DNA of 64,000 nucleotides from positions 242,404 to 306,403 of the forward strand of contig WION01000038.1 in NCBI GenBank assembly GCA_015039365.1, in the 5' to 3' direction. A program made the position numbers and the translations under genes. The notes under the pieces were generated by a model. That model did no database searches. It was not told where the DNA came from and saw nothing but the letters and a program-made list of their open reading frames with translations. This document shows positions 40,617-53,007 of the stretch, one piece after another. Position 1 is the first letter of the stretch; each line of letters starts with the position of its first letter. This DNA comes from Amanita rubescens. Lineage: Eukaryota; Basidiomycota; Agaricomycetes; Agaricales; Amanitaceae.

Positions 40617-41566
40617 TGCGTTTGGACAGAGAAAGAAGCATTTACAAGCTCAACCTTTTGCGGGCTTACCTTTCGGATAGGATCACACTGGGCGTATGAC
40701 ACTTGCACCGAGGGCATGGCGGATCGGACGACGATCAAATTATTCATGGTCTTTATCGCAGATAATTCTTCCTACCCGCCTTCTAATTAGCTAGGTTTCC
40801 GAGGCGTCCGCGTAAACAATGATCACTTGCCATGGTGTACTCGTGGACATGACGGATGTACAACACTCGGCGGTCTATTGGGCGTGTTGCTCTGATTGAT
40901 TCATCATAGAATTGCCTAGCTTGCGGGCAGGGAAGAAGTAGAGACAGCCTAGTCCGTGGAGTTTGACTCGACAGGCATCAGGACCCGAGACCTAAAGAAC
41001 TCGGCCATAATCTGAGAGAAGGCGGAACCATATTCCATGCGAGCCGCCACCATGTTATCACCATGGCGAATCGGCCTTTCCGTACTGCGTTTTTCTCATC
41101 ATGCACAGCTACGTCAAACGGCCCTTCAACCTCGGAGGCGGGTCTAAGGCGTGGATAAGTCTTTCAATATGCGCCCTTTCACAGCAACAAAAAAAAACGA
41201 TTGGTTTCAGGGCCGCTGAAATGTTGCTCAACTGATGAGCTGGGGAAGTGGCAGGGGTCCGCGCGACAAAATGCCGACGGCCACGTGGAATGTCCATAAT
41301 TAGACATCAACATTTTGCTTCACTCAACCGCTATCTAGTCCGAGAACCCGACAAGATTTTCGCATGGGTCAAGTTAGCCTGCAGGAACGCAATTATCCGG
41401 CTGTTCGGGCAATCCAAATTTATCGCTTCATTGAGCCGAGCCGGTTAATGCCCTGTGTGCTACGTAAATAAACAATCGGAAGACGAACCATTCGCGCTCC
41501 GAGGACTACAGATACAGCCACATTCGGACAACAATTTATAAGACTCTGCCTGTGGACCATTCCGCC
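40617..41566. other. Intergenic, no gene seen
   Basis: Only short frames are present. The last 100 bp should hold the promoter of the F-box-like gene. Confidence 0.5.
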
Positions 41567-43047
41567 ATGGCTCACTTCCTACACCTCAGATCTATGTTAC
41601 CGCTCGACGTCTTGCGCCTCATCTTCGAGTTCGCTACCGCCAATGATAAACGTACCGGGGTGGCTCTCTCAGTCGTTTCTAAGAAGGTCCAGCATTGGTA
41701 TGTCGCACAACATTTTTGCTCATGTTCAGCGTCACTGATAGCTGTAGGGTGGAGCCCATTCTCTACTCTATCGTCAACCTTCAACGACCCTTGAACAAGC
41801 AGTTGTTCCTGCGCACGATTGAAACCTCCAAGACAAAGAAAATATCGTTCTTCGCCAGCAACGTCAAAGCACTATCCATCGCTCATGATCCGAACTCAGA
41901 TGACCACCAGACCGCTAGAATCATCTTTTCCTGTCGAGGCGTCCAACATCTTACTTTCCTATCCATCGCCGCTGAACAGAGGCCAAGAATCGAATCTTTT
42001 TCTCCTCCCAGGCACGGGAGCCCTGTAGCGGGCACTGACTCCCCTTGTTTAAAACTGGGGTTGTCGTTGGACTTTCAATTGCCCTTTTCTGGTAAGGTCG
42101 TGCGCGATCAGACCGCACTGATCCTACGGAAACAGTTTGCAATGGAACTCAGAGCTGTCCTTGCGGAGCTCAAGCCTACGCACGTGTCAACATTACTGCC
42201 TGTTTCGGGCCCAGAAGCCAACATGTCGATAGCATCGGATGGACCAGATTCGTCATATTTGGGGGGATGGTCGAAGCCCGCATTACCCATCAGTCTTAAT
42301 TTGCGGCTATTATTACACACGACACATCTCTCGATTCAGAACAGATGGGAGGATTGGGTCTCGTGGGCTGGCTACTTCGAATTTGCCAGAATGCCCTACC
42401 TTACGCATCTATCATTGGAATTGCGAGCCGGTTTTTCGTCGCCCTGGTCCAAGTCTCCTTGGGCAAACGACGCGGTGTTCCCGGAGATGGACTCGCATGA
42501 GGCAGAGCGGGCTTGCATTCTTGCACGCGCCTCGCAATGCATACTCACGCAATGTCCTCGGTTGCAAGTATGCGCACTTCGGCTCGTTTTTGACTCCAAC
42601 CCCGATCGTACGGCTGCTGCAATCCTAGCTCAGATTCCGTTATCTATACATGCCGCCTCTCGCTCTAGCAAGGGGGTGGCACAGGAAACGAGCAAAATGG
42701 TGAAACAGGAAGATACGGATCTAATGGATGTGGAGAGGGACTCTGACGACGGGTCTGAAGGGTCTGAAGAAGAGTCTGACGAAGATGATGTCGTCGCTAA
42801 GATGGTCGACCCTAGACTCGTGTTCCTATGGGACAAGGAGCCCTTCCGGCAACGTGATTCGCATGGCAAAAAGGAGCATCAAATGTGGAAGAAGGCCGAG
42901 GAGGCCGTTCAGCGACAAAGTATAGGGTTAGGTGAGTATTTCTTTCAAAACACCACCCTCTTTTTGCGCTGGTCCGAGCGCTGAATTGGTATGATGATGT
43001 CTATCATCTCCGCCCCAGAATTGAAAACCGGTACGACGTGCCGTTGA
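41567..43047 (+). CDS. F-box-like protein
   Basis: Exons 41567-41697, 41748-42931 and 43019-43047 sum to 1344 nt and 447 residues. Near the N terminus LPLDVLRLIFEFA and a following VSK.VQHWVEPILYS match the short F-box-like motif of many agaricomycete proteins, which would link a substrate to SCF ubiquitin ligase through Skp1. The middle has leucine-rich segments (LTHLSLELRA) and the C terminus has a strongly acidic stretch (SDDGSEGSEEESDEDD). Reading through the last donor instead would add 17 residues to a TGA at 42982. Confidence 0.75.
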
Positions 43048-44617
43048 GTCTATTATCACAGCCGATGTCGTCGACGCTCACTCAGCGTACCTCGTACCCG
43101 ATTTACCTATTTCGTGTCACCCTTGATAACACTTCTCGCTTAGCATGCGCTGATCAACCTTGTTTCTCAATCCAGGTCACATTGTGATATCTGTGTAATG
43201 CATCATACGGCAGGGCTGCGCGCCTCTCGGCCAAGATACCCTTTTCTGCAATGCTTTGATATTTTCGGACATTGTTATGTCATAATACGGGGACCGTCGG
43301 GGAACTCATGTGCAATTGTCAGCGTCCACATGCATATATTTAACGTTTCTATATACCACTAGATCCAAAAAAGCCCTATCTGTTCCTATGCGGAGCGGCT
43401 TGGATACAATGAAAACCTGGAATTTTCTGGGGGAATACAATCATATACGTAACATGATGAGCGAGTTTTGCTGCCGATCTGAAGAACGCATCTACCATGC
43501 AAACTCAAGCTCTTCTCATTCGAAGAGATTAGCGCTCGCGGCTGCGACATCGTAATCGCAATCCACCATGTGAGCTTAACGGATTCGAAGGTTTTGAAAG
43601 ATCCAGTTTGTCGTCTCTATCTCAACCGTCAAACGCTGTGTCCGCGTGCCCGCGGATATAAGGACAAGGGGTCCTCGGGGGTAACTGCCTATTTTGGAAC
43701 AGTCGTGATGGGCCCGATGGCCAAGGCGCGATTTCAACGATATTAGGGACGCTCAGCGTCAACGTCGGAGATCCGCGCAATAATCTTGAAACCTTCTACA
43801 CATGCGGGCACAGATGGAAGCCCCAATCTGACACTTGAAAAGAAATTGAGACATTCCGTGAGAGAAGCGCTTGGCGCAGCGGACCGAAGCCCTGGCGGAA
43901 TAAGGAAAATACTCGGACGAGCTTACCTTGAAAAGGAATTTTAGCCGACGTTCATCAAATTTCCAGAAGATCCTAGGCAGTGGCGGTGTCACGGGCTTCT
44001 TCGGGGGGTGACTGACCAAGTAGCATAACGGGTGCAGGTGGCGTAGTAATTCGGTGTGCAAGCTGAACAGAGAGCGGATGGAGATTTAGACCTTCCGGCG
44101 GCATGGAGTGCAATGCCGGGACTTGATGCATGATGAAAAGAAAAATCCTCGGACTAAACGAAAAAATGCTGTGAGAACAGGAGGTAACAAAGAGTCCCTT
44201 TGGGCTACGGGTCGGTGAGACACGCGTGCCTTTGATCGTCTCGTCCTCGGATGTGTGCCCAGCGACACAGTGGGACTCGGGGGGCAACTTACGGTGTGAA
44301 ACTCATCACCTGCACCGCCAGAGCCTGTATAAAGTGAGTGCAACGCTTATGAAAGCCACGGCTTTTACCCGAGCTACATGCGAACAAGAAGCACTTAACT
44401 CTAACGTTAGGATTTGAAAATGCAGAAGCTTTCCTCCCCGAGGAATCAAAGAACGAGCTAATGTCATGGCGAATCTTGAATTTCAAAAAACAAAAAATGG
44501 CGTTTGTTACGCTTTGTTTGGAATAACATAACGAAATTAACAGATAAAAACAAAGATCATGTAATGATTGGCATCATTGGCGTATCTTACGGTCGAACCC
44601 CATTTCGAGCGCGACGC
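43048..44617. other. Intergenic, no gene seen
   Basis: Short frames on both strands give no consistent spliced model. No repeat or RNA gene is recognised. Confidence 0.45.
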
Positions 44618-46533
44618 ATGTATCGTCAGTGGCCGCCGTACTCTTCTAGGTCTCAACATACCCGGAGTTCAGCCTCGGGATCATCTGCAGGTTACAACCG
44701 TTCGTGGGATTCCTCAGCCATGAATGAGGGAGACCAACCGTATTATGATACCTCGGACTTTCACTCTACGCGCAGCGCCAACGACTCTAGCTCACGCGGG
44801 TTGGGAACTCATTACGCTCGCAACGTATCCAGGTCAACGGCACACGGCGGACAACTCAGTGGCGCGATGGACGCTCGCTACTCTTTTGCGGGTGCCTCGT
44901 CAAGCGCATACGCACCTACGTGCGACTATGTTGTACCTACGACTGCCACCTCATCACTGGGTGCTTCGTCCTCTCCGCGGACTGTGCCTACAAGGTCTAC
45001 CGACGCCAGCATCGCCACCACGAAACCAAGCCCCCGACCAAGCCAGAAGCGGCCCAACTCTCCATCTCCAGAATACATCGATGCTACTCTTGAACCATCT
45101 ACACAACTCTCGGACCCCGCGTCAAAACCGAAATTGCTTATACTGGATTTGAATGGGACACTTGTTTTTCGCAGCCCGCATAGACGCAAGGATAGGTCAG
45201 GGAAGCAGTTCGATCCATATGCAGATCCTACGATCAAGCGCGCTCTACGACCAGTTCACCCACGCCCGTTCCTTTCCTCTCTTAGGCGATACATGCTCCA
45301 CCCAGAAACACGTAAATGGCTGGATATAATGGTTTGGAGCTCAGCACAACCTCATAGTGTCGCTGACATGGTTGAACATTGCTTTGGAAATGAGAAGGAT
45401 CAATTGGCGGCGATCTGGGCAAGAGACACGTTAGGTCTCAGTGAATCCGACTATTGTAAGTAGACTCGTTCAGCTCGTTTCATTTTCGTAGATTTTGGAG
45501 CCGGAACACGCGTTCAATTATTACTCTTATTTTCGAGGCTCGGAGCTCTAAGTCACGCGTCTTACTCGAATTACTATTTATAGACAGCAAGACGCAGACG
45601 ACAAAAGACTTAGCGAAGCCGTGGGCATTCTTCGCGCCAAAAGAAACTCTAATAAGCGAGTCGAGGCCTTCGGCAACTGATGCGCCGTCATCCGTCCAGT
45701 CCCGAACAATACATTCCGCGCACACGACGTTGCTCATTGATGATTCGTCTCTCAAGGCACAGTTACAACCCTGGAATCACATGTGCATCAAAGAATACGT
45801 AGCTGAAATGCGCGATGCAGACTTTACTGCCGCTCTTCACCTGAGGCAAGCAATTAAAGAAGACCTAGAAGTAAAGGAAGCGTGCTCCCAAGCGACGCTC
45901 ATGGAAGAAGGTTTTGCTACCGGCAAAGAAGACGATGCTGATGGGGAAGCTGAGCAAATCGCGGAGACGTCTGAAGGAGAAGGAGAACCTGTAACATCCA
46001 GCACGAGGAAAAGGAAGCGTCCGCATAAAAAGAAGTTAGCCCGAGCCAGAGAGCAGAAGCGGATGGCGTCGAGTGTGGCGAATGACGAAGGCCAAACCGC
46101 GAATGGGACGGAAGGGATTACTTATCATTGGTGGCAAGAGTTTGACTGTACGCTGCTTGCTGTCGTAGGCGTGCTAGATGCAGTGAAGTGGGAAAGTAAT
46201 ATCGGCGCGTGGGTCAGACAGGGAGGTTTGTGGGGAAGCGAGGCAAAGAATGTAGAGGTGTCGAAGAATACAAAGCACTTGGTACCGCAATCGGCAGAGA
46301 CAGCTGAAAGCGCTGATATACCCTGCGAGTCAAGCGTGGAGACAGAGGGTAAAAACAACGATCTGAACAGTCAGGGTCCGGTAGGAAATCGCGAGGAGGT
46401 AACTGGAGATGTGTTGATGCGTCGGGGGCTCTGGTTTGACGATGAATTGACTAAGGCTTATTGGGTCGCACGGGGTGTCAAGGCATTGCAAGAGCTAGAT
46501 ATCGAGGTGGATGCAGGTATTAGGGTGTCTTAG
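44618..46533 (+). CDS. FCP1/NIF-like phosphatase-domain protein with DLNGT motif
   Basis: Exons 44618-45455 and 45584-46533 sum to 1788 nt and 595 residues; an in-frame ATG at 44564 would add 18. The first 200 residues are Ser/Thr/Pro-rich. The HAD-type FCP1 homology domain follows: LLILDLNGTLVFR, HPRPFLSSL, IMVWSSAQPHSV, then TTLLIDDSSLKA and W. The classical DxDGT is DLNGT, so the second Asp (general acid/base) is Asn, as in a subset of fungal family members; activity may be reduced or altered. The C-terminal half has a basic cluster (RKRKRPHKKK) suggesting nuclear location. The protein substrate is unknown. Confidence 0.85.
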
Positions 46534-48245
46534 GTCCTTTTGATGACCGGAACAAATATGAACGGCGTTTTAGCTCAGGAAAGGGCCGGCTTTGTGGCAT
46601 GTTTTACGCGTGAAGATCTGTGTAAACGATGCCGCGGATCGCGACTCTGAAAAGCCTTTGTTATATAACATCTTATGTATTGGTTCCTGTCCTTAGTGTC
46701 GGTTGCTAGTGTTCCATTCCCACAGTTACCATGATTTCACTGGGAGCCCAAAGAAGTTACAGAAAAGAGAGTACGAGTCGAGGCGACAACATGCAAAGCA
46801 GCGGTACTGTACGTACTGCTTTTTAGATTGTAATGCGTAGCGAAGAAAACATCAGCAGTTTGATTCCCCATGGCCCCACGATGTCCGCCTAACCTCCGCC
46901 GTCTATGAATACTCATTATGTTATGCGATTACTAAATCAAAATCCTCCGATTCTTTATGTCCTCAGGGGCTGTTACGCGTACGCTGACTTCAACACATCC
47001 TCATATGGGTTTCCTTCACAACAGTTGGTCTTTATAAGGAACGTATTTACACGATCATGAAGATTGATTGATGAAAATGCGGAGGACCTGATATATTCAT
47101 ATACTGGGTTAGCCGGGACAACGTAATAGTCTCTGATGACCGCCATAATGGTGCACCGCGGCGCCAGAACGATTTCATGTAGCTCACAGGACCATGCAGC
47201 CGTCCTTAAACGTCGGAAATAAGGATTAATTCGAAGTTAGGAGGTCTTCACTCTATGAACAGCGAGACTAAGCCGAGGAGGATTCACTGCGGGCCGGAAA
47301 ACAACTGAATTCGTCAGGTCAATGGCGTGATCATACGTTGTGCAGGATTTGTGAACACTTTGTAGAGCGTCGGGACAAATGGCATGCCCACGTTTTCGGT
47401 TAGAAGCTGATTTATCTGCGGCGATCGGTTTCTGACTGTGCCTTGAGTCAGTAGTAATGAAGCATAATGGAAATGAAGACTGCGCACCGAGGAAAAAGAT
47501 CACAGGCCTAGACGTTGTACTAGTCAACGAACAGATGTCTTTCGAGGTAGTTATTAACTATGAACGGGCCATGAGTTGCCTTGGGGACGGTGTCCCAACT
47601 TTAGCCTTGAATACTTTCGGTTCGTCCCGTGGGTCTACGTAAGTGTGCAGACGTGTCTCATCACTGACGGAACCTTGAAGTTCTAATCATGGGGATCCCT
47701 CTGGCGACGAAAGTGTTACGAACATATTTCAGTAGTTAACGGTAGGCATTAACTTGCGACGCAACGCTACGGATGAGAAGTATCGTGAGCTTGAGACGGT
47801 TGGTTAATTAACGAGTTACCCACTGGCATGGTCCGCGGTAACACCGTTCTCTGGCACCGCGTCAGGTCCAAATCAAGCTTCGTCTGCTGCCAGTGGTTCG
47901 TGAATTGCCTTCGGGACGCTGAAGCTGCGATATCATCCGGGAATGCGAATTCTTCTCCCTGTCATCTGATAGACCCACAAAACGCGAAACATTGACGTCC
48001 AGCTAGTGCAAATTGTGCGTGGTTCCGGCGGAAGGTTGCAACCTCCTACTTTCTCAGGCTCCACTACTTTTTCTCAGGTCCTCTGGATACCATGAATCGA
48101 AACGCTAACTGCATGGTGACCAGCGCATTTCCCGACCTAATTCGAGCTTAACAATTCTCTATATGGAGTAGCAAAGGTATCTAAATCTATACGAAAAAAA
48201 ATAATGTGATATTTATCGTCATCTAGCAAAGAGATTCTATAGGCG
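46534..48245. other. 1.7 kb intergenic, no gene seen
   Basis: It holds the 3' ends of two convergent genes and the spacer between them. Frames of 60-96 codons near 47237-47642 overlap on opposite strands with no support. Confidence 0.5.
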
Positions 48246-50394
48246 TTACGAGAGACCGGTATTCGCCCTAAAGTTGTGGGCAATAAGATTGGGGACTGGA
48301 GTGCAGAGAGACTGAATCCGGACATAAGTAACTAGGCATAGAAATTGAAAACATTTGCTCACATATTTGTCCACTTTTTCTATCCTCATTCGTAGGAGAC
48401 ACTTTACCGTTTCTCTTTCCGAAGATAACCACGCTTTGTATAACCCGTGGTCTTTTGGAATGAGTTGCATTAGATGCTGTCTCACAATCTCCCATCCTTC
48501 ACCAGTATAATGCAAGTCAAGGACGCGGATGAGTCGTTGCAGATGATTGTGAATTCCTGCGTGATATACTGCAGAGTAAATCTGGTCTAGATCATGGACA
48601 GCAACGGGGTCCCCTGGAAGGCAGTCTAGCTCGACGCCGGTTGCAGCATAAAGCGTTTCAGGGTGTACGCTAATCCCTCCGAAGTCCCGTACGACGAAGC
48701 CACGTAATTCTTTGGTTTTCAGATCAAAGCGCGCCAAGCAATTTTGTGGATGACATTCGAACGCAACGCCATTATGGATTAATGGCGGCAAGAACGCCTG
48801 AAAAAACAGCCGAACAAACCTATAAAGGATATAGTCAGAGCTCGCCACGGAATAGCAGTAAACTGCACCTATCGAGCCAATTCCGTCGCTTTTCTACTGT
48901 ATCCAATTGAAAGATGCGAATAACAGCAGGTAAATGACCTCCCTCCCCTGCATGCCCGCTCTCGACCAATGCGTTGCATACGATGACCCTCTCTCCCCTT
49001 TCTTCACTGTTAATCTCGTGAGCCTCTCGGATGATGGCACCACAATGCCCCGCAATGTCCGGGTCCGGATGGGCATACACCACACTTGCCAAGTCTTTAG
49101 CAACAATGATAACGTTAGGGTCAAGTTTGAGGTACGGGATAACTTGTGCACAGAAGCGAGGACCGAGATACGCAGCGTCCGGGTAGATGAGACGTTTGGC
49201 TTGGGTAAGTTGGAGACCAAGGGCCAACTTGAGCGAAAACCTGTCAGAAGCATCGGGGATCTGGACAGTACTGGAAATGAAGGGTTGAAATAAACTCACG
49301 ATACGTATAGAGAGCATACCGAATACTGAGTTGGGCGAGAGCTGGCGTTGCGAATTCCGAGGGCAACACTTCTATGTCTGGAAACTTGTCTTGAATATGC
49401 GCGATCTGTATTTCGAAGACCGGTATAATCAAATGATCTACTGCAACTTTTAACTCTGTGCCAGCATTACGCGAAGCAGTCTCGATAATGGGCTCCATAT
49501 ATTTCTCGAAATCGTCCGTTATCTCAAGTTGGCTCTTGGGAGCTGACACGAGCCGCAGTTTCACATGATACAAGTCATATGTCCCTGGTGCGTAATCAGG
49601 TATAGGAGGCAAGAAGCAGCGCATCTTGTGCATCTTTCAAATTATGAGAACACGTCAGTATGTCATTAAACCACAGCGAACCGGGTGTAGAGGATGTCCC
49701 TCGACAACAGATTGCTCCCACTCAATGCTTGAAGAGTCGAATGAGGGAGCCTCTGGCGGACGTCGGTATGAATATGCTATTTCTGTCGTGAGATCGGTAT
49801 GGATCGCTACGAAATAGACACACCTTGCCATTTAACAGAATTAGCGAACTCGTGTGCAATTTCTCCCGTCAAGCTGTCCGTCAGATTTGCGTATCTGGCA
49901 TAACTCCTCCAAAAAAAAACCGGATCCGAACAAGGTTCAAGCTGATTCTTGGTTTGCGTAAACCAGCCGTGGGTATTGAGTGTGTTCAGGATAGCCGTAT
50001 TCAAAGCGACCGAATTGCTGGTTTCCTGAGAATGTGGCCGATCATACTTGGAAATCACGAGCGGCAACGGATCCATGTCTAATGAGTGTAAAAGCGCGAT
50101 TTTTCGGATCGTTGACCCGTCATCATCATCGGTCAGTATAGGGGCGCCTTGCAGGGGTATCAAAGCCAAGGCATCGGTGATCTGGCTGGTGCTCGCATTT
50201 GGAGAAGCCGAGGCCTTGGATGGGTCACGAAGTAAGATCAGCGCGAAGCCCGCAGCACTGGAACCTGAGAGAGGGAAATAGAGCGCATGCAACAGAGATT
50301 CTGTAACAAGGCAAGAAAACAATCTGGTTGTGACAGTAAATTCGGCGCGCTGGTGGGGAGCAAGATGCGCGAGTCGGTTGGCGTCTGGAATCAT
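48246..50394 (-). CDS. NRPS-independent siderophore synthetase (IucA/IucC family)
   Basis: Six exons (50394-49824, 49782-49682, 49633-49320, 49270-48869, 48819-48363, 48311-48246) sum to 1911 nt and 636 residues, normal for the family. These cytosolic enzymes adenylate a carboxylate such as citrate and join it to an amine or hydroxylamine to build hydroxamate or carboxylate siderophores. Landmarks are EGHPLHPMHKMR (about 217-228), the citrate/ATP-site region ending LPSEFATPALAQLSIRT, GVAFECHPQNCL (His/Gln/Asn near 486-489), RDFGGISVHPE and a TPVPNLI C terminus. ATG 50394 was chosen because the frame upstream lacks a Met and the homology starts just after it. Fungal members are thought to be of bacterial origin. 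No other siderophore gene is adjacent. Confidence 0.93.
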
Positions 50395-50867
50395 GTCGGC
50401 CGAGTTAATCAGATTGTGAATGTCACGTACACGACAGATCAACCGGTCACGCCGGCTTTTACCTTGATCGCGTACCTTACTGTTGACGGTGGTCTTGATA
50501 TTTCCAAGCCATGCTGTTGAAGAAAGGTAAGTTAAAAGATCTACGCTGTTTGAGTGAGTTACCTTGCTCGCACACCCTTAATTCGATCACTATCAGCTGG
50601 CCTATCTTATCTCTTCCTACTCCGACCACGGTTCACGTGACTCTACCTCCTATTCAAACTAAACGCCCTTCCGACCTTGGGCCTTCCAAAAAATTCAAAG
50701 AAACATCATGGAACGCGCTCTTTTCTACTGTTGACCACGTCCGTCATCGCAGGCAGCCCCCGGTTGTTTGATCATGTTGGCTCCCACACATGCGTTAGCG
50801 GGGCTGCACGGATTAGACTCGAGTCGAGAGAGATCCAAGATTCCGTATTACAAATATGTTTAAGAAA
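50395..50867. other. Upstream region of the siderophore gene
   Basis: This is the spacer between two same-strand genes, containing the GATA cluster at 50591-50611. No gene is seen. Confidence 0.5.
50591..50611 (-). promoter_or_regulatory. Cluster of three GATA motifs upstream of the siderophore gene
   Basis: Read on the gene strand: GATAAGATAGG, then CTGATAG, 197-217 bp before the start codon. In many fungi, GATA repressors of the SREA/Urbs1 type bind HGATAR sites in siderophore promoters and shut them off when iron is plentiful. The position and clustering fit that role; binding is inferred. Confidence 0.5.
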
Positions 50868-52483
50868 TTAAAGAATAAGCCCAATACCCATAGCTGCCCC
50901 TATCCAAGTTGCTGTCTGGAACTTCGAAGCAGTTGACGATGCGCCATTCACGCCTTTTGCACCATCCAAGACCCAATCTCTCCATGCAGATTGGAGTTCA
51001 ATAATGAACGCCTGTCCTTCAGCGCTCACATTTCCTTGGAAGCCGTACGAATGCGGATCGACGACGGGACTAAGATAGCCGTCGGGCGTGAAGTGATTCA
51101 TGTTTTCTAGCGCAATAGAGAAGTTCAAGCTAGAGTCTGATGACCATGGATCGGACGAGGAAAGTAGTGTTCCACGACACCGCTCTGCCAAGGGCAAGTT
51201 ATGGTGATACGACCATAATAGGGATATCCGATAAACGGTGCTAGCGAGTAATGCTGTGGAAGAAGCATCGTAGAAATTAGGGGATGTCACTGGTTGGTCG
51301 GCATAGTTTGCAAATATACACGTAGAATCCTGTCATAGATTGAGCTGGCGTTATAGGCACGGCTGTTAAATTTAAACTCACGAGATTGGAATACATCGCG
51401 TTCTGGATTTCGATCGCCCAATTTGCCAGGTCTTCCTGCTCCGATTTCATGGAATTGGCATACTTGGAATTTTTAATAGTCGCGAGCACGCGGAGCATGC
51501 CAGCTGCTGCCCATCCGTTGCCTTGTTGCGCGCATGAGCATTTATGAGTTTGAAAATGGACTTCCCGTTTCTTACCTGTCGACCAATGTCCCTCATCAAT
51601 ACCAGATGATCCGAGTAACACGTGTTTCCAGAGCCCATTTGCGTTGGGATCACGCAGGTAATTGCGATACAGCTTGATTTGGGTGTATGCTTGCTGAAGA
51701 AGTGTAATATTCGACGTAATGACTCCGTAGTACGCGAGGAAGGGAGGGACCATATACACAGAGTCACTCCTGTTCCGTGCTCAATACTAAAAATAGGATT
51801 AACAAATCAAAGCACGTACCATAATTGCACCTCGGACACCCGATGTGATATCGCACCGTCTGGGGTTTTGGGTACGTCCTAGAGTAGATACTCCAATTGA
51901 TCTCTTGCAGCACCGGCATAATCAATCTGTCCGGCATCCTGACCCGTCCAATTCGCCAAAAGTACCGCAAACCCAATGCTCGCAGGATCCCCTGCGCTTC
52001 CATCGCCGTCAATCAATGGTTGAGGACCTGTGATATTTCCATTCACTTCGCTACGGTTTTGCACGGTCGTTCTCGCAATATCAAAGAACGGTGCTAGACC
52101 AGAAACATTCCCTGGGCCAAACGCGTCGATAGACGTCGGAGGCGGAAGTTTCGTTGAGGAATAAACTGAGAACCCTGTCGCATTCAGCGAAAGGATGGCT
52201 TGCGCTCGCGTTCCTAGCTCCCAGCTACATAACAAGCACAGAGCGGCGGCAGAGATTTTAAGGTACAGCACATCACGGCAAATGATGAAACTCACCTAAG
52301 CGTCGCAGCAGAAGCGAGATCTGCGCTGACCAGCGCTACCTGAGCGTCCGTCAAGTTTTGGGCATGCGCAGCTCCTGTCGCTAGCGTCAGGACTGATGCA
52401 ATCACGGCCAGTCTTCTCCGCCTCCCACTCCCGCGACCGTTGCTTTCATTTCGGTACCGCATCCAGGCAAGTTCCATCATCAT
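50868..52483 (-). CDS. Secreted six-hairpin glycosidase (GH105/GH88-like) with one in-frame TAG
   Basis: Five exons (52483-52296, 52224-51820, 51769-51576, 51521-51382, 51329-50868) sum to 1389 nt, 462 sense codons. All splice phases agree, but codon 178 is TAG (51879-51881), between QLEYLL and DVPKTPDGAISHR. Residues 20-40 are a signal peptide after a basic stretch (RRRRLAVIASVLTLATGAAHA). WSDSVYMVPPFLAYYGV and NGNGWAAAGMLRVLATI are (alpha/alpha)6-barrel motifs of GH105-type unsaturated glucuronyl/galacturonyl hydrolases. The C-terminal Ser/Thr and hydrophobic tail suggests a GPI anchor. The stop is either a nonsense mutation or a base-call error. No plausible intron removes it. Confidence 0.72.
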
Positions 52484-53007
52484 GAGACGTCAAGAATGAG
52501 AGTTTTTAGAAAGAGAAAGTTGAAAGAAAGGGAGCGGCTGACCTCTTTCTGTTGGTGCACTTGGTCAGGAGTCAGGACCGTTAAAAACACAACTGCACCC
52601 TCGTTTCATGTCAGACTGCGGTCTCGTCGGCGTCCATCTGATCAAGGGTACAAATATTTTAAGCATGACTAGGGGTCGGCTATCAGTCGGCATCGAGGAG
52701 GACGAAGAGTCTCAGTACACGGCCTGCATTATCGCGTGCGAATCTGTGCGAATATATCATCAATGTCATCTTTATCAGCGGGCAGGTGTACATATAGGGG
52801 GATATGTGACATGTCAGATTGTGAGAAACGTGCGATGCTCTCGTTGAAACTTGACGGAAGCTAAGTAACAGGTTTTGCAGCCGTGCTGATGACATCATAG
52901 ACACGTGAATGCAATTACGAGACTGCATATAAATAGACATGGCGTTAAGAGCAAAGGGAAGGCTAGGGAAGGACATTGCACAATAAGTTTATGGTACTCA
53001 GAGAAGT
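52484..53007. other. Intergenic, no gene seen
   Basis: It holds the promoter of the glycosidase gene and the 3' flank of WDR48. Confidence 0.5.

Noticed and set aside
51879..51892. Short intron removing the glycosidase TAG
   Set aside because: The only GT-AG pair that spares conserved residues would be 13 nt, far below a workable intron.
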